64,000 nucleotides of DNA, taken from Paenibacillus silviterrae. Its GTDB lineage: Bacteria; Bacillota; Bacilli; Paenibacillales; NBRC-103111. Below the pieces are notes generated by a model, which saw nothing but the letters and a program-made list of their open reading frames with translations, did not search any database and had not been told where the DNA came from. The position numbers and the translations under genes were made by a program. This document shows, one piece after another, positions 16,444 to 25,697 of this stretch. The DNA is taken from assembly GCF_030167925.1 (NCBI RefSeq), contig NZ_JASKUT010000001.1, positions 248,001-312,000 on the forward strand, read 5' to 3'. Positions within the stretch are counted from its first letter, which is position 1. The number at the start of each line of letters is the position of its first letter.

Positions 16444-17967
16444 CTAAGTGGATGATTCTAACGACTTTCTTAGCTCATCTATAGAACTTTTAACTCCGTC
16501 TAATGCTTCCACTGAAGATTGAATTCGACTTGTTTCTTCTTCTACACTTGCCAGTACCTCTTGAGTTGCTGCTGATGTCTCTTCCGTAACACTAGATACA
16601 ATGCTTATCTCATCTACAATGACTATTGAATTATTTTTGAATTTTTCCTGCTGCTCTACAACAGATTTCATAACGTCATTAATGTTTGTGATAAAAGTAC
16701 TAAGTTCATCAACGTTAGAATAGACGGTTTCCAATATTTCACTATTATCTTTTTGTACAGATTCACCTCGTATTATTTTATCTTCGATGACTTCCGCTCT
16801 ATCCATAATAACTTTTAAAATTTCCCGTATATTCTGTGCGGATTCTTGTGATTGTTCAGCAAGCTTCCTTACCTCACCTGCTACAACTGCGAAACCCTTA
16901 CCATGTTCGCCGGCTCTGGCTGCCTCAATTGCGGCGTTTAAAGCAAGAAGGTTAGTTTGTGATGCAATATCTGTTATAAGCTTAACAATTGCATTTATTT
17001 TGGCAGATTCTGCATTCAGGTCGCGAACGATTTGTCCTGTCTCATTTACAAGATCTGTTAAATTTTTCATATTATCTGCAAAGGTATAAATGCTGGTTTT
17101 ACTGCTATTGGCCAATTCCAAACTAACAATAATATTTCCAGCGACAGACTTAATTCGTTCCAGAATGCTCTCAGTAATTGTTTGCATTTCGTTTATTTTG
17201 TAAGCTGATTCGGTAATACTTTCGGCTTGATTTTGGTTACCTGCCGCAATTTCCCTGAAGGCCATTTTGATATCTTCGGTTGATTGAGAAGTTGTTTTCA
17301 TATTCTCGCTTAGAGTATAAAAACTACTTTGTAGTTGTTTCACATTATTCCCAATGGTTAAATAAGTCATTTGTAAATCGTAGTTTTTTTGACTGGCTGT
17401 TTCCTTTTCCTTTTTCATAGCTCTGGTAATGAACTCCCCAATGAGGGTAGTAGCCCAAAGTATAATCGTTGTTTGTAACACAAGACCTTCAGAAACATTA
17501 GATGTTTCTACTGCTCGCATCGGCATAAAGATTTCATGCCAAAACTTGTTGGAAAGTAATGTGAAAATCCAGAGTGACATTCCAGTAAAGAACACTAGTC
17601 TGCTATTTAAATATACGACAGAGAGTGCAATAGTAAAATAAACAATTTCATATACAGGTGCCAGTGTATTAAACAGCCATAATTGAAGAATAGTAATAAC
17701 CAAATTTCCACCAGTTATTATATATTTATAAGATGCTTCAAACTTCTTAAGCCGTAGGACTATTAAAGACATTATTAATAGAATAACGGTGAATGATAAA
17801 AAAATGATATTAGTAGAACTAGTAAAAGGTAATCCACCGATCAGTACATTCATTTCCCCATAACCATACACAATAAAAAATATTAGGGCTACAAGTTTAT
17901 TTTTTCCCTTATCTGTATCTAGATTACTTAAAAACGTTTGTCTAAACCAATTAATCATTCGGAACAT
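16444..17967 (-). CDS. Methyl-accepting chemotaxis protein with polytopic N-terminal sensor
   Basis: A 507-residue chemoreceptor. About six TM helices fill residues 25-190, and there is no large extracellular loop and no HAMP, so sensing is probably membrane-embedded or through the proton/energy state. The cytoplasmic four-helix signalling domain follows, with the highly conserved hairpin tip ([20 protein letters not shown], then [18 protein letters not shown]) that binds CheA/CheW. ATG 17967 lies behind GAGAGGAG. It is transcribed from box promoter F on the minus strand, divergent from the GGDEF gene at 18421, so receptor and c-di-GMP synthesis would be switched on together. No CheA/CheW genes are in the window. 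Confidence 0.93.
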   Translation of the reverse strand: MFRMINWFRQTFLSNLDTDKGKNKLVALIFFIVYGYGEMNVLIGGLPFTSSTNIIFLSFTVILLIMSLIVLRLKKFEASYKYIITGGNLVITILQLWLFNTLAPVYEIVYFTIALSVVYLNSRLVFFTGMSLWIFTLLSNKFWHEIFMPMRAVETSNVSEGLVLQTTIILWATTLIGEFITRAMKKEKETASQKNYDLQMTYLTIGNNVKQLQSSFYTLSENMKTTSQSTEDIKMAFREIAAGNQNQAESITESAYKINEMQTITESILERIKSVAGNIIVSLELANSSKTSIYTFADNMKNLTDLVNETGQIVRDLNAESAKINAIVKLITDIASQTNLLALNAAIEAARAGEHGKGFAVVAGEVRKLAEQSQESAQNIREILKVIMDRAEVIEDKIIRGESVQKDNSEILETVYSNVDELSTFITNINDVMKSVVEQQEKFKNNSIVIVDEISIVSSVTEETSAATQEVLASVEEETSRIQSSVEALDGVKSSIDELRKSLESST

Positions 17968-18102
17968 TTTTTTAGACTCCTCTCATTTGATAAATAGATT
18001 GAATAAACTAGCATGAGCAATGTTTCTTTATAACAATCTCCTCCGATTCCGATATTCCCGAGAGTTAGCAACAGGTCTAACTTGTTTGCCGGTTATACAA
18101 AT

Positions 18103-18178
18103 ATCCTACACTATGCGAAAGTCATTTATCCCGCATATTATGAGTAACTCCCCGCAAAAAAACGTGGTATTCCCGCAT
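18103..18178 (-). promoter_or_regulatory. Triple TTGCG-box promoter F (chemoreceptor)
   Basis: On the minus strand: ATGCG at 18178-18174, TTGCG at 18157-18153, ATGCG at 18136-18132 (21-bp steps) and -10 TAGGAT at 18108-18103, the same offsets as the other copies. The leader to the chemoreceptor start is about 130 nt. A plus-strand frame at 18020-18262 overlaps this site and is not a gene. Confidence 0.8.
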
Positions 18179-18287
18179 TATTTGACACAGTTCTACAATT
18201 CTTGCATAACAGGTTGCATAGTTAATGGGGGGATGCGGTTGATTCTCTTCAAAAAGAAATAGTCCGCCAACATAAAAATTCATCAAT

Positions 18288-18363
18288 TTGCGTGGGCACC
18301 TTATTTTTTTGCGTGGATATGCTAATAAAATGCGGATTAGGCATGTTTGTTATAGTGTAAAAT
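18288..18363 (+). promoter_or_regulatory. Triple TTGCG-box promoter C (GGDEF gene)
   Basis: TTGCG at 18288, TTGCG at 18309, ATGCG at 18330, -10 TAAAAT at 18358-18363. A T7 tract precedes box 2. Divergent from promoter F, with 109 bp between the two outermost boxes. The predicted leader is about 50 nt. Confidence 0.82.
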
Positions 18364-18420
18364 TAACTATAGTATTTAACGAAGATTATCAATATAAGAA
18401 GGTGTTTGGGGAGAAAAATT

Positions 18421-20013
18421 ATGCATAAACAAGAAGCTGATATCATAAAACGAACCGTTGTAAAATCAGGCCTTATTCTTACCATAATTAGCTTAGTAAC
18501 CTTTTGCGTTATATTTTACTTGGTTGGGAGTAAATTTGACCTTTCGCAAAATGAGGAGATAACGTCTGTCACTGGTCTTATTACTAGTGCTATAGAAGCT
18601 ACAGATACAGCAGCAGATACTTATGAAGAACTCGTTGGATTGCGTATGTTAGCTATTTCTAAAACGATAGCAAAACAATTGAGTGGTCGGAGCGTTTCGA
18701 CGATTAGTGAAAAGGAGCTGATAAAACTAAGGGAGGAATGGGATTTGTCTGATATTTCTTTATTCGTTCAACACAAGGGAGACATCGTTGTAGCGAAGTC
18801 ATCAGACCCCAAAGAAGTAGGGTTAAGCAGTAGGAGTTGGGGATATTGGTTTAGTGCTTTTGAACAATTGTTTGATTTACAACCTGTACGTGTTAAGGAG
18901 GGATTTAGAAGTGAGCATTTTTGGGTAGGTCCATTGGTAAAGTCCGTACTGTATAATAAACAATTTCTATACGCTTATTATTATGACGGTACAACAGACT
19001 TTATCATTAATCCTTATATCTCAGCCGCCGATGTACAAATATTTATTGATGCCTACGGACCTAGCAGATTAATCGAAAGCATGATCAAGTCATCACCTGA
19101 TATCGTGGAAATTGCAGTTATTAATGTTGAACCATATTTGAATGACACTAAAAATAGTGTGGTTGAACCCAAAAAGGACTTGCCAATTCTCTATGGTAAG
19201 CACACCTACATGCTTAAGGAAGACAAGACTGTGATGGGTGACAGCTTGCTGCTGGGAAGTATGCAGACAGTTTCCTTTAGGGAAAGTGGAACAAATTACA
19301 AAAAAATCTTTGTCCCTTTACCCGAAAATAGATTAATAACAATAGTTTTGGATACTTCCAAAAGAGATAAGATAATATATCAAATACTTGCTATGATGAT
19401 TCTGGTTTATTTAGCGGCATTCTCTGTTCTTTATTTCATAATAAAAAAAATAGGGTCACGAATTTTCATTTTGGTAGAAAAAATCAGACGCTTTGCATAC
19501 TTTGACACATTGACCGGACTTCCTAATCGAAACCACTTTCATGAATATCTTAGTTCGCATTTAAATAACCATGAGATAAATAAAAAATTGGCTTTATTTA
19601 TTATCGATCTCGATAACTTTAAAGATATTAACGACACCTTAGGTCACGCAGCTGGGGATAGGTTCTTAATTGATGCTTCGAAAAGACTAGATAAACAAAT
19701 AAATAAAAGAGGATTTCTTTCACGTATCGGTGGAGATGAGTTTACCCTTGTTTTACCAACCGAAAATGTAAAGGAAGCTCAGGATCTTGCATTGGAGTTA
19801 ATATCAAGCTTTCGAATGCCCTTTCAACTAGAAGGGAAAGAATTGGTTGTCTCTATGAGCATAGGTATAAGTATATATCCTCATGATGGAACTGATGTAG
19901 ACTCATTAATGAAATGTGCGGATACAGCACTCTACTATGAAAAATATAAAGAAAAAAACAACTTTTCCTTTTTTGATCCTATTATGCAAATAGGCATTAG
20001 GAAAAGATTCTGA
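18421..20013 (+). CDS. Membrane GGDEF protein, probable diguanylate cyclase
   Basis: A 530-residue protein. ATG 18421 has GGGGAG 7 nt upstream; the TTG at 18406 is less well placed. It has a TM at about 18-38, an extracellular sensor region of about 280 residues (Cache-like by position and length), a second TM at about 322-344, then GGDEF (about 360-520). FDTLTGLPNRNHFH, FKDINDTLGHAAGDRFL and an intact IGGDEF indicate synthesis of c-di-GMP from two GTP. The RxxD inhibitory site is absent (RGFL at that place), so product inhibition is unlikely. It is driven by box promoter C. It has the opposite activity to the EAL protein under promoter A. Confidence 0.92.
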   Translation: MHKQEADIIKRTVVKSGLILTIISLVTFCVIFYLVGSKFDLSQNEEITSVTGLITSAIEATDTAADTYEELVGLRMLAISKTIAKQLSGRSVSTISEKELIKLREEWDLSDISLFVQHKGDIVVAKSSDPKEVGLSSRSWGYWFSAFEQLFDLQPVRVKEGFRSEHFWVGPLVKSVLYNKQFLYAYYYDGTTDFIINPYISAADVQIFIDAYGPSRLIESMIKSSPDIVEIAVINVEPYLNDTKNSVVEPKKDLPILYGKHTYMLKEDKTVMGDSLLLGSMQTVSFRESGTNYKKIFVPLPENRLITIVLDTSKRDKIIYQILAMMILVYLAAFSVLYFIIKKIGSRIFILVEKIRRFAYFDTLTGLPNRNHFHEYLSSHLNNHEINKKLALFIIDLDNFKDINDTLGHAAGDRFLIDASKRLDKQINKRGFLSRIGGDEFTLVLPTENVKEAQDLALELISSFRMPFQLEGKELVVSMSIGISIYPHDGTDVDSLMKCADTALYYEKYKEKNNFSFFDPIMQIGIRKRF

Positions 20014-20044
20014 AGTTAAGTTAGGACGAAAGGAAGATGATGTC

Positions 20045-20236
20045 TTGGTCAACGAGATAGGTAAAAACATTAATTTAGAAATAAAGCAGTGGTTAGGCGA
20101 TGAGCTAGCAGAGGCGTTGTCAGAATTATTATCATTAATGTCCTCTGAGGAACTACTAGAATTATCTGAGTCTTTGAACTTAATCCATCAATATATGATT
20201 GAAAATTCAATTAAAGATCATCAGCAAAAAGTATAG
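20045..20236 (+). CDS. Small acidic helical protein
   Basis: A 63-residue protein starting at TTG 20045, 8 nt behind AGGAAG. It is acidic and Leu/Ser-rich (LAEALSELLSLMSSEELLEL), all helical, without a TM segment or known family. It lies 31 bp behind the GGDEF gene and is probably co-transcribed from promoter C. Confidence 0.5.
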   Translation: MVNEIGKNINLEIKQWLGDELAEALSELLSLMSSEELLELSESLNLIHQYMIENSIKDHQQKV

Positions 20237-20377
20237 GGCAATAGATTTGTGCGTCATCCGCAAATGCTTGCGCGATGTCTATTCGTCCAAGTAATTCAGC
20301 GAAGTCATTTGAAGATGCTTTTGACTTTCTTTCCATTAAAGATAATAGTTTATATAATACAAATTGGAGTGTTATTT

Positions 20378-20698
20378 TTGAACAATATGATTGGCGGAGA
20401 TGCACTAAAGACCAAGTTTATAGTCACGGTAATGGTGCATAGAGGAGAAAATATTAAATTTGAATATTTCCACGTTTTATTAAAGACGGGAGAACAGCCC
20501 AACATAGGGATTTATACGAAGCTTATCAGGGATCAATTGATGATTGACGTAGAAATTAAAGAAATAATTGAAGGCAGTTGTGTATTTTCAGTTATTCCTC
20601 ACCAAAACACGGATATTACGAAAATCATAGTGGTAAGACAAATGAAGGATATTACCTACATAGCAACGAGTAAAAATAATTCATACTTTCAGAATTAA
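20378..20698 (+). CDS. Hypothetical protein, third gene of the GGDEF operon
   Basis: About 106 residues from TTG 20378 (GGAG 8 nt upstream). The frame is open from 20249, but that extension lacks a ribosome binding site and has odd composition. The protein is mixed alpha/beta with KFIVTVMVHRGENIKFEYFH and ends SKNNSYFQN; no family is recognised. A second frame, 20275-20439 (54 residues, MSIRPSNSAKSFEDAFDFLS), overlaps its 5' end and is equally protein-like, so a decayed or frameshifted gene just upstream cannot be excluded. Confidence 0.5.
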   Translation: MNNMIGGDALKTKFIVTVMVHRGENIKFEYFHVLLKTGEQPNIGIYTKLIRDQLMIDVEIKEIIEGSCVFSVIPHQNTDITKIIVVRQMKDITYIATSKNNSYFQN

Positions 20699-20708
20699 AA
20701 CAAAGAGT

Positions 20709-20735
20709 GCCCTCATATGTTTTGAGGGCTTTTCA
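20709..20735. terminator. Bidirectional terminator between convergent genes
   Basis: A perfect stem GCCCTCA/TGAGGGC with TTTT after it, between the GGDEF operon and the convergent methyltransferase. Confidence 0.7.
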
Positions 20736-20776
20736 CTTAATTGAAGGCTACGTGTACCCCCGTTTACTTGATTAAC

Positions 20777-21721
20777 TTACTTAATTCGATAAATCCTAGT
20801 AGAAGATAGACGGTTATGAATTGTTGTAGTGATTATTCGGAAGCGATTGTCTTGAGCTATGATTTTTTCAACGAATGGAAGACTTGGTGAATACGCAAAA
20901 CAACCATCTATTTTAAGCGAATGAAGTATATGCATAAACATTCGAGCATAATCGGCATAACGTCCATCGTTACGTAAATGGTGATGATGAAAATGGTTTG
21001 TAAACGCCATATGAGAAGTAATTGTGCCCCAACAATCCAATCCGTAGTCCATGGTCAACCAGTCACCAGTTATAACATATTTATAGCTTCTTTCCCGACG
21101 ATCAAGGCCATATGCTTCCTTATGTTGCCGGTGAAGATATCGGACAAGGTTAGCTTCCCGACCGCAGCCAATGTCAAGAATAGGTGTAGATATATCATTA
21201 AGACCCAAACCCAATATCTGAAGTTGAAATCTTGCTGTGTACTCTGAATTTATCACAAATGGAATTTCAGGGTTGGATTTGTAAGTTTCAAATAAGTCCT
21301 TACCGTTGCTTTGGATTAAAAACAATCGCAGCCTATGGTAATGATCATGGAAGCAGTCCATAATGTGTTCATTTGGAAGGTTTAACTTCTTGATACACTG
21401 ATAAATTGCCTCAATTGAATTATGATATAAACGTTCCAACTGAAATTGATCACTTTTGCTCAAATGTATGTATTGGTTTGCTTGCAGTAGGCTAGCAATA
21501 CAGGCTTTAGATATATATGTAATGGTTCGCTGCAATTCGTTAGATGTAGTGGCTTTAAACCATTGGATGAAATCAAGCCTATATTGCTTTAAAAAAAATA
21601 ATGTTTCGTTAGTTGCGGTTAATGGAGAGTTGCCCTCATTGTCCAAATAGAAAATACTTTTGTATCTATTATGTATAAGCTGATTTTTGATTAAGTCTTT
21701 TAAGGCTTCGGCAACTTGCAT
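20777..21721 (-). CDS. SAM-dependent methyltransferase-like protein
   Basis: A 314-residue protein. The C-terminal half is a class I Rossmann-fold methyltransferase: motif I DIGCGREANLVRYL (about 180-193) and an acidic residue after YGLDRRER. An HFHHHHLR cluster follows, and a LKIDGCFAYSPSLPFVEKII strand region near the C-terminus. The N-terminal half (about 1-150) is helical and unassigned. Its start is at 21721, and the intergenic region to the divergent TetR gene carries two related operators, so it is probably repressed by that TetR protein. The substrate is unknown; with the linked MFS pump it may protect against a small toxic compound. Confidence 0.75.
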   Translation of the reverse strand: MQVAEALKDLIKNQLIHNRYKSIFYLDNEGNSPLTATNETLFFLKQYRLDFIQWFKATTSNELQRTITYISKACIASLLQANQYIHLSKSDQFQLERLYHNSIEAIYQCIKKLNLPNEHIMDCFHDHYHRLRLFLIQSNGKDLFETYKSNPEIPFVINSEYTARFQLQILGLGLNDISTPILDIGCGREANLVRYLHRQHKEAYGLDRRERSYKYVITGDWLTMDYGLDCWGTITSHMAFTNHFHHHHLRNDGRYADYARMFMHILHSLKIDGCFAYSPSLPFVEKIIAQDNRFRIITTTIHNRLSSTRIYRIK

Positions 21722-21744
21722 TTAGCATACCTCCATCTGGACAA

Positions 21745-21800
21745 GATTGACCGGCGGTCGGTCCCCATAGTATCATACATTATATACCGACTGGTGGTCA
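21745..21800. promoter_or_regulatory. Paired TetR-type operators in the divergent intergenic region
   Basis: GATTGACCGGCGGTCGGT (near 21745) and, inverted, ACCGACTGGTGGTCAATC (near 21787) are near-perfect mirror copies; each half contains its own GACCG..GGTC dyad. They flank AT-rich sequence with TATCAT and TATAT -10 candidates, placing them well for repression of both the methyltransferase and the TetR gene. Confidence 0.7.
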
Positions 21801-21834
21801 ATCATACATGAATTAATTGAGAGGCAGTGGGATT

Positions 21835-22476
21835 TTGAAACGAATCATTAAACAACCTGAGGAACGCAGACGCGAAATTATGAATACATCTAGAGAACTA
21901 TTCATTTCTCAGGGGTACGAGAAAACCAGTATTAATGATATTATTCATAAAATGGGTGTGGCTAAAGGGACATTTTACCATTATTTTAAATCCAAAGAAG
22001 AGATTGCTGATGCAGTAATCCGAGATGCACTGGAAAAAGTCATTGAAGCTTTCCATTTAATTCGCTTAGCGTCCGATTTGAATGCAATTGACAAATTGAA
22101 CAAGATAATCCGTTTTTTTTTACAAGAAGCTACCATACATTATCACACCGGTTTGATGAAATATTTGCATCGCGAAGATAACATAAGACTTCATAAGAAA
22201 ATGAAGGTTGCTTTAATTAATGAGTTCGTCCCAATTATATCTGAAGTGGTTATGCAGGGAATTGACGAAAAGGTATTTAATACTGACTATCCTCAGGAAA
22301 CTACGGAGTTTCTGTTGATTGGAATGAACTTTATGCTTGATCCGAGTTATTTTTCATGGTCTGAGCAACAGTATTTTACAAAGCTTGATGCAGTTATTGA
22401 GATATTCGAGAAAATTCTAGGGACTCCCAAAGGCAGTTTTCCCCTGGTTAAGGAACATTTAAAAAAAATGCTTTAA
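21835..22476 (+). CDS. TetR-family regulator
   Basis: A 213-residue regulator; TTG 21835 lies 10 nt behind GAGAGG and gives MKRIIKQPEERRREI. The N-terminal HTH (about 8-60) has the family signature (ELFISQGYEKTSINDIIHKM, then GVAKGTFYHYFKSKEEI); the C-terminal ligand and dimer domain is helical. Two mirror-image operators lie just upstream. It is followed by the MFS transporter, which has its own box promoter E. Confidence 0.92.
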   Translation: MKRIIKQPEERRREIMNTSRELFISQGYEKTSINDIIHKMGVAKGTFYHYFKSKEEIADAVIRDALEKVIEAFHLIRLASDLNAIDKLNKIIRFFLQEATIHYHTGLMKYLHREDNIRLHKKMKVALINEFVPIISEVVMQGIDEKVFNTDYPQETTEFLLIGMNFMLDPSYFSWSEQQYFTKLDAVIEIFEKILGTPKGSFPLVKEHLKKML

Positions 22477-22494
22477 TGGCAGAAAAAAGGTTTT

Positions 22495-22570
22495 TTTCGT
22501 GCAAACCGCAAAAATTTGCGGACATGTGGGCAGAATTTGCGCGCCTCGTTACTCGATTTGGGTATATCAT
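22495..22570 (+). promoter_or_regulatory. Triple TTGCG-box promoter E (MFS transporter)
   Basis: TTTCG at 22495, TTGCG at 22516 and TTGCG at 22537 in exact 21-bp steps; -10 TATCAT at 22565-22570. Downstream of box 1 an inverted CCGCAA half-site lies at 22506-22511, giving nearly the full ComA palindrome. It falls in the 164-bp gap between TetR and the true MFS start; the in-frame extension of the MFS frame to 22476 is therefore not coding. Confidence 0.78.
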
Positions 22571-22640
22571 GAATTTAGGGCTCTTGTTGGATCACTTTGA
22601 AGAAGGGTCCTTTGAGTGCAAAATCAAAGGAGGAATATCA

Positions 22641-24152
22641 TTGAAGGAAGCTAATAAATTAGTCGTTTTATTTGCCTTGCTAATTGGTGTTTTTATGGAA
22701 AATCTAGATCATACCATCATGGCAACCGTCGTTCCTTCCGTTGTCGCCCAACTGGGAGGGATGAGCATATTTTCCTGGGTGTTCTCTGTATATCTACTAA
22801 CATCAACCATTTTCATCCCTATTTTTGGGAAACTAGCTGACCAATATGGCAAGAAGCCTTTTCTAATCATTGGCTTCTTTACTTTTATTGTGGCATCAGC
22901 ATTGTCAGCGAACGCGGAATCAATGGGACAGCTAATTATCTATAGAGCACTTCAAGGTCTAGGTGCTGCCCCCTTGATGCCAATAGCTTTTAGTATGATA
23001 TTTGATCTGGTCAAACCAGAGAAGCAAGGGAAAATGCAAGCCTTATTTGCGGCGGTAAACGGGATATCGCTCATTATTGGACCGCTCCTTGGCGCATACG
23101 TTACAGATCATTTCTCTTGGCACTGGGTCTTTTGGATGAATATCCCGTTGGGAATATTAGCCCTAATTATTATCTGTATATTCTACAAGGAGCAGAAAGT
23201 ACGTCAAAAGGGATCGGTTGATTTTGCCGGGGCCGCTTTACTCACTGCTGCCATTGCTCCACTTATGCTTGGTTTGGTAACAGGTGGTAAAGAATATGCT
23301 TGGGGTTCATGGCAAATCATTTCATTATTTTCATTAAGTATTGTTTTTGGATACATATTTTTACGTGTTGAGAAGAAAGCGCAAGCTCCAATTATTGCTA
23401 TTCAATTATTTAATAGAAAGGTATTGTCCTCTTCTGGAATTGGTTTCTTCCAGGGTATTGTAATGATTGCAGTTATGATCTACATTCCTTTCTTTATTCA
23501 AGGGGTTATGGGAGGTACTGTAACTTATGTAGGAAAGATCATTACTCATATGATTGTTGCTATGATTATTGGAACAGGGATCGGCGGTCATTTATTAGAG
23601 AAGGTCAGACCAAGGACAATGGCGTTTGTTTCCGTTATTTTTATTGGAATTGGCAGCTATATGCTGGCCCAAATCGATTTTCAAACGGCAGATATGTACT
23701 TTTTTATAGCAATGATTTTTATGGGGTTGGGAATGGGGCCGCTTCTTCCCATGACCACGTTGTTAGCTCAAACGGCTGTAAATCACGAGCAAATAACAAG
23801 TGTCACCTCTTTGCTTAGCTTCTTTAGAAATATCGGAATGGCTGTCGGCAGTAGTTTATTAGCGGTAATAGTTAATCATCAGCTAATGATTAGTGCAGAC
23901 TCGTTATCAGTTAATCTGACCTCAGAGCAGACAAAGCTGTTAAAGGACCCGAATTTGTTAATGGACTCTAATTTACAAGCATTTATTCCGGCCCAAACGC
24001 TGCATGTCCTGCAAAATTCGTTAAATACAGGGATCGTACATGTGTTTACGGCTACAATTGTCTTCTCGTTCATCATGCTGTACTTTAGTATGATGATCGG
24101 TAAAGACAAATTGGTTGCATCTAACGGAGGTAAAAAGTTAGGTTTCCATTAA
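22641..24152 (+). CDS. MFS drug:H+ antiporter (DHA2, 14-TM type)
   Basis: A 503-residue membrane protein. The start is TTG 22641 behind AAAGGAGGA. It begins with a TM carrying ENLDHTIMATVVPSV, the motif D1 region of DHA2 pumps, followed by motif A (GKLADQYGKKPF) and motif C-like GISLIIGPLLGAYVTDHFSW. About 14 hydrophobic segments are visible. It probably exports a drug or metabolite. It is linked to the TetR/methyltransferase pair yet carries box promoter E, so export may be coupled to the ComA-like regulon as well as to ligand sensing. Confidence 0.92.
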   Translation: MKEANKLVVLFALLIGVFMENLDHTIMATVVPSVVAQLGGMSIFSWVFSVYLLTSTIFIPIFGKLADQYGKKPFLIIGFFTFIVASALSANAESMGQLIIYRALQGLGAAPLMPIAFSMIFDLVKPEKQGKMQALFAAVNGISLIIGPLLGAYVTDHFSWHWVFWMNIPLGILALIIICIFYKEQKVRQKGSVDFAGAALLTAAIAPLMLGLVTGGKEYAWGSWQIISLFSLSIVFGYIFLRVEKKAQAPIIAIQLFNRKVLSSSGIGFFQGIVMIAVMIYIPFFIQGVMGGTVTYVGKIITHMIVAMIIGTGIGGHLLEKVRPRTMAFVSVIFIGIGSYMLAQIDFQTADMYFFIAMIFMGLGMGPLLPMTTLLAQTAVNHEQITSVTSLLSFFRNIGMAVGSSLLAVIVNHQLMISADSLSVNLTSEQTKLLKDPNLLMDSNLQAFIPAQTLHVLQNSLNTGIVHVFTATIVFSFIMLYFSMMIGKDKLVASNGGKKLGFH

Positions 24153-24184
24153 TAGATTTTATCTTAGTAAATTGGGAGGATTAC

Positions 24185-24736
24185 ATGAATTTCGAAACGT
24201 TTCCAACAGTAGAAACTGAACGGTTTATCTTGCGTCAGCTAACAACCGAAGATGCTCCAGCTGTTCTTAAACTATTCTCCGATGCAGCTGTTACAAAGGA
24301 TATGGGAATTGATCCATTCACCAGTATTACAGAGGCAGTAGGATTAATTCTTTTTATGAATGAGTTGTTTAAGGAGAATAAGGCATTCAGATGGGGAATA
24401 TGTAACAAAGCTGATCAAACCCTGATTGGTACTTGTGGTTTTAACGGGTGGGAAACTCAACGAGGCGCTCGAGGGGAAATTGCGTATGATTTAGGAAGGG
24501 AATATTGGCGACAGGGCTACATGACTGAGGTTTTAAAAGAGGCTATTTCTTTTGGTTTTAATATGATGGGACTACACCGTATTGAAGCATTTACAAACTT
24601 GGATGCTACACCCTCATTGAACTTATTAATCAAACTTGGGTTTAAAGAGGAAGGAGTATTACGTGGGTATTCAACGATTCATGGGGAATATGCTGACCAG
24701 CGGTGTTTCTCTCTTCTAAAGAATGAATGGGAATAA
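24185..24736 (+). CDS. RimJ/RimL-type GNAT acetyltransferase
   Basis: A 183-residue N-acetyltransferase, ATG 24185 behind GGGAGGA. It has the N-terminal ETERFILRQLTTEDA, the acetyl-CoA region (EIAYDLGREYWRQGYMTEVL) and the C-terminal HRIEAFTNLDATPSLNLLIK with LGFKEEGVLRGY. It acetylates an amino group of a protein N-terminus or a small molecule; the substrate is unknown. Confidence 0.9.
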   Translation: MNFETFPTVETERFILRQLTTEDAPAVLKLFSDAAVTKDMGIDPFTSITEAVGLILFMNELFKENKAFRWGICNKADQTLIGTCGFNGWETQRGARGEIAYDLGREYWRQGYMTEVLKEAISFGFNMMGLHRIEAFTNLDATPSLNLLIKLGFKEEGVLRGYSTIHGEYADQRCFSLLKNEWE

Positions 24737-24771
24737 AATAAACAGCAGCAGTTTTAAAGGGGGGATTATCA

Positions 24772-25676
24772 GTGAAGACTTACGATTGTACCGTTATCGG
24801 CGGGGGACCTGCTGGACTCAATGCAGCGTTAGTATTGGGCAGGGCGAGAAGAAGTGTGGTATTGTTCGACGACAATCTGCCCCGAAATCGAGTGACTCAT
24901 GCTTCGCACGGTTTTCTGACCCGTGACGGAGTGACACCAGCTGAATTTCGGCGAATTGCCTATGAAGAAGTGCTTCACTATCCTTCAGTGGAGCGCCATT
25001 CCGTCAAGGTAACTGATGTTCGAAAGCTTGACTCTGGATTTCTGGTCACCGCGGAAAACGGTGAAACGGTCCGATCTCGAAAATTACTGATCACCGCCGG
25101 TCTAAAGGAGGAGCTTCCGCCTATTCTTGGACTTAAGGAACTGTACGGCAAAAGCGTGTTTCACTGTCCCTACTGCGATGGGTGGGAACTGCGGGATCAG
25201 CCACTCATCGTTGTGATAGATCATCCACGAGCTTACCACATGGCTAAGCTAATTTATCAATGGAGCCGTGATCTTGTGGTTTGTACCAACGGCCGGAAAG
25301 TATTGACATGGGAGCAGAATCATGCACTTTATCACGCAACATAGTCGTGACAGAGCAAATGGTGGCGTCTTTTCATGGAAGCAATGGACAATTGGGTCAC
25401 GTGGAATTTACTGATGGAACGCAAATTGAGCGGACTGGAGGGTTTGTGCTGCCCCTGTGGCGGCCTTATGTTTCGTTTCCTGACGAACTCGGCTATGAAA
25501 CGACGGAATGGGGCGGAATCCGAACCGATGTGACGGGCAAAACCATAATTCCCGGCTTGTTTGCTGCCGGAGAGGTTGCTTCCGGGGTGCCATCACAGCT
25601 AATCGTTGCTGCAGCCACTGGGAGCATTGCGGCTATCGGTATTAATGAGGAGTTAGTGGAGGAGGATTTTTCCTAG
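24772..25676 (+). pseudogene. Thioredoxin reductase-like FAD oxidoreductase, frameshifted
   Basis: The first frame (24772-25344, GTG behind AAAGGGGGG) has the FAD Rossmann motif VIGGGPAGLNAALVLGRARR and a CPYC redox pair, then stops after HALYHAT. The second frame carries on with NIVVTEQMVASF and ends with the FAD-binding IIPGLFAAGEVASG. Homologues read through this junction as one protein of about 300 residues, so a one-base indel near 25335-25345 splits the gene. The NAD(P)-binding GxGxx(A/G) is also eroded (VIDHPRAYHMAK), supporting real decay rather than a sequencing error. Confidence 0.8.
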
Positions 25677-25697
25677 AAAAGAACGGGGGCTCGAAGA

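Noticed and set aside
18020..18262. 80-codon plus-strand frame between the chemoreceptor and GGDEF genes
   Set aside because: It covers promoter F and shows no protein-like pattern or SD.
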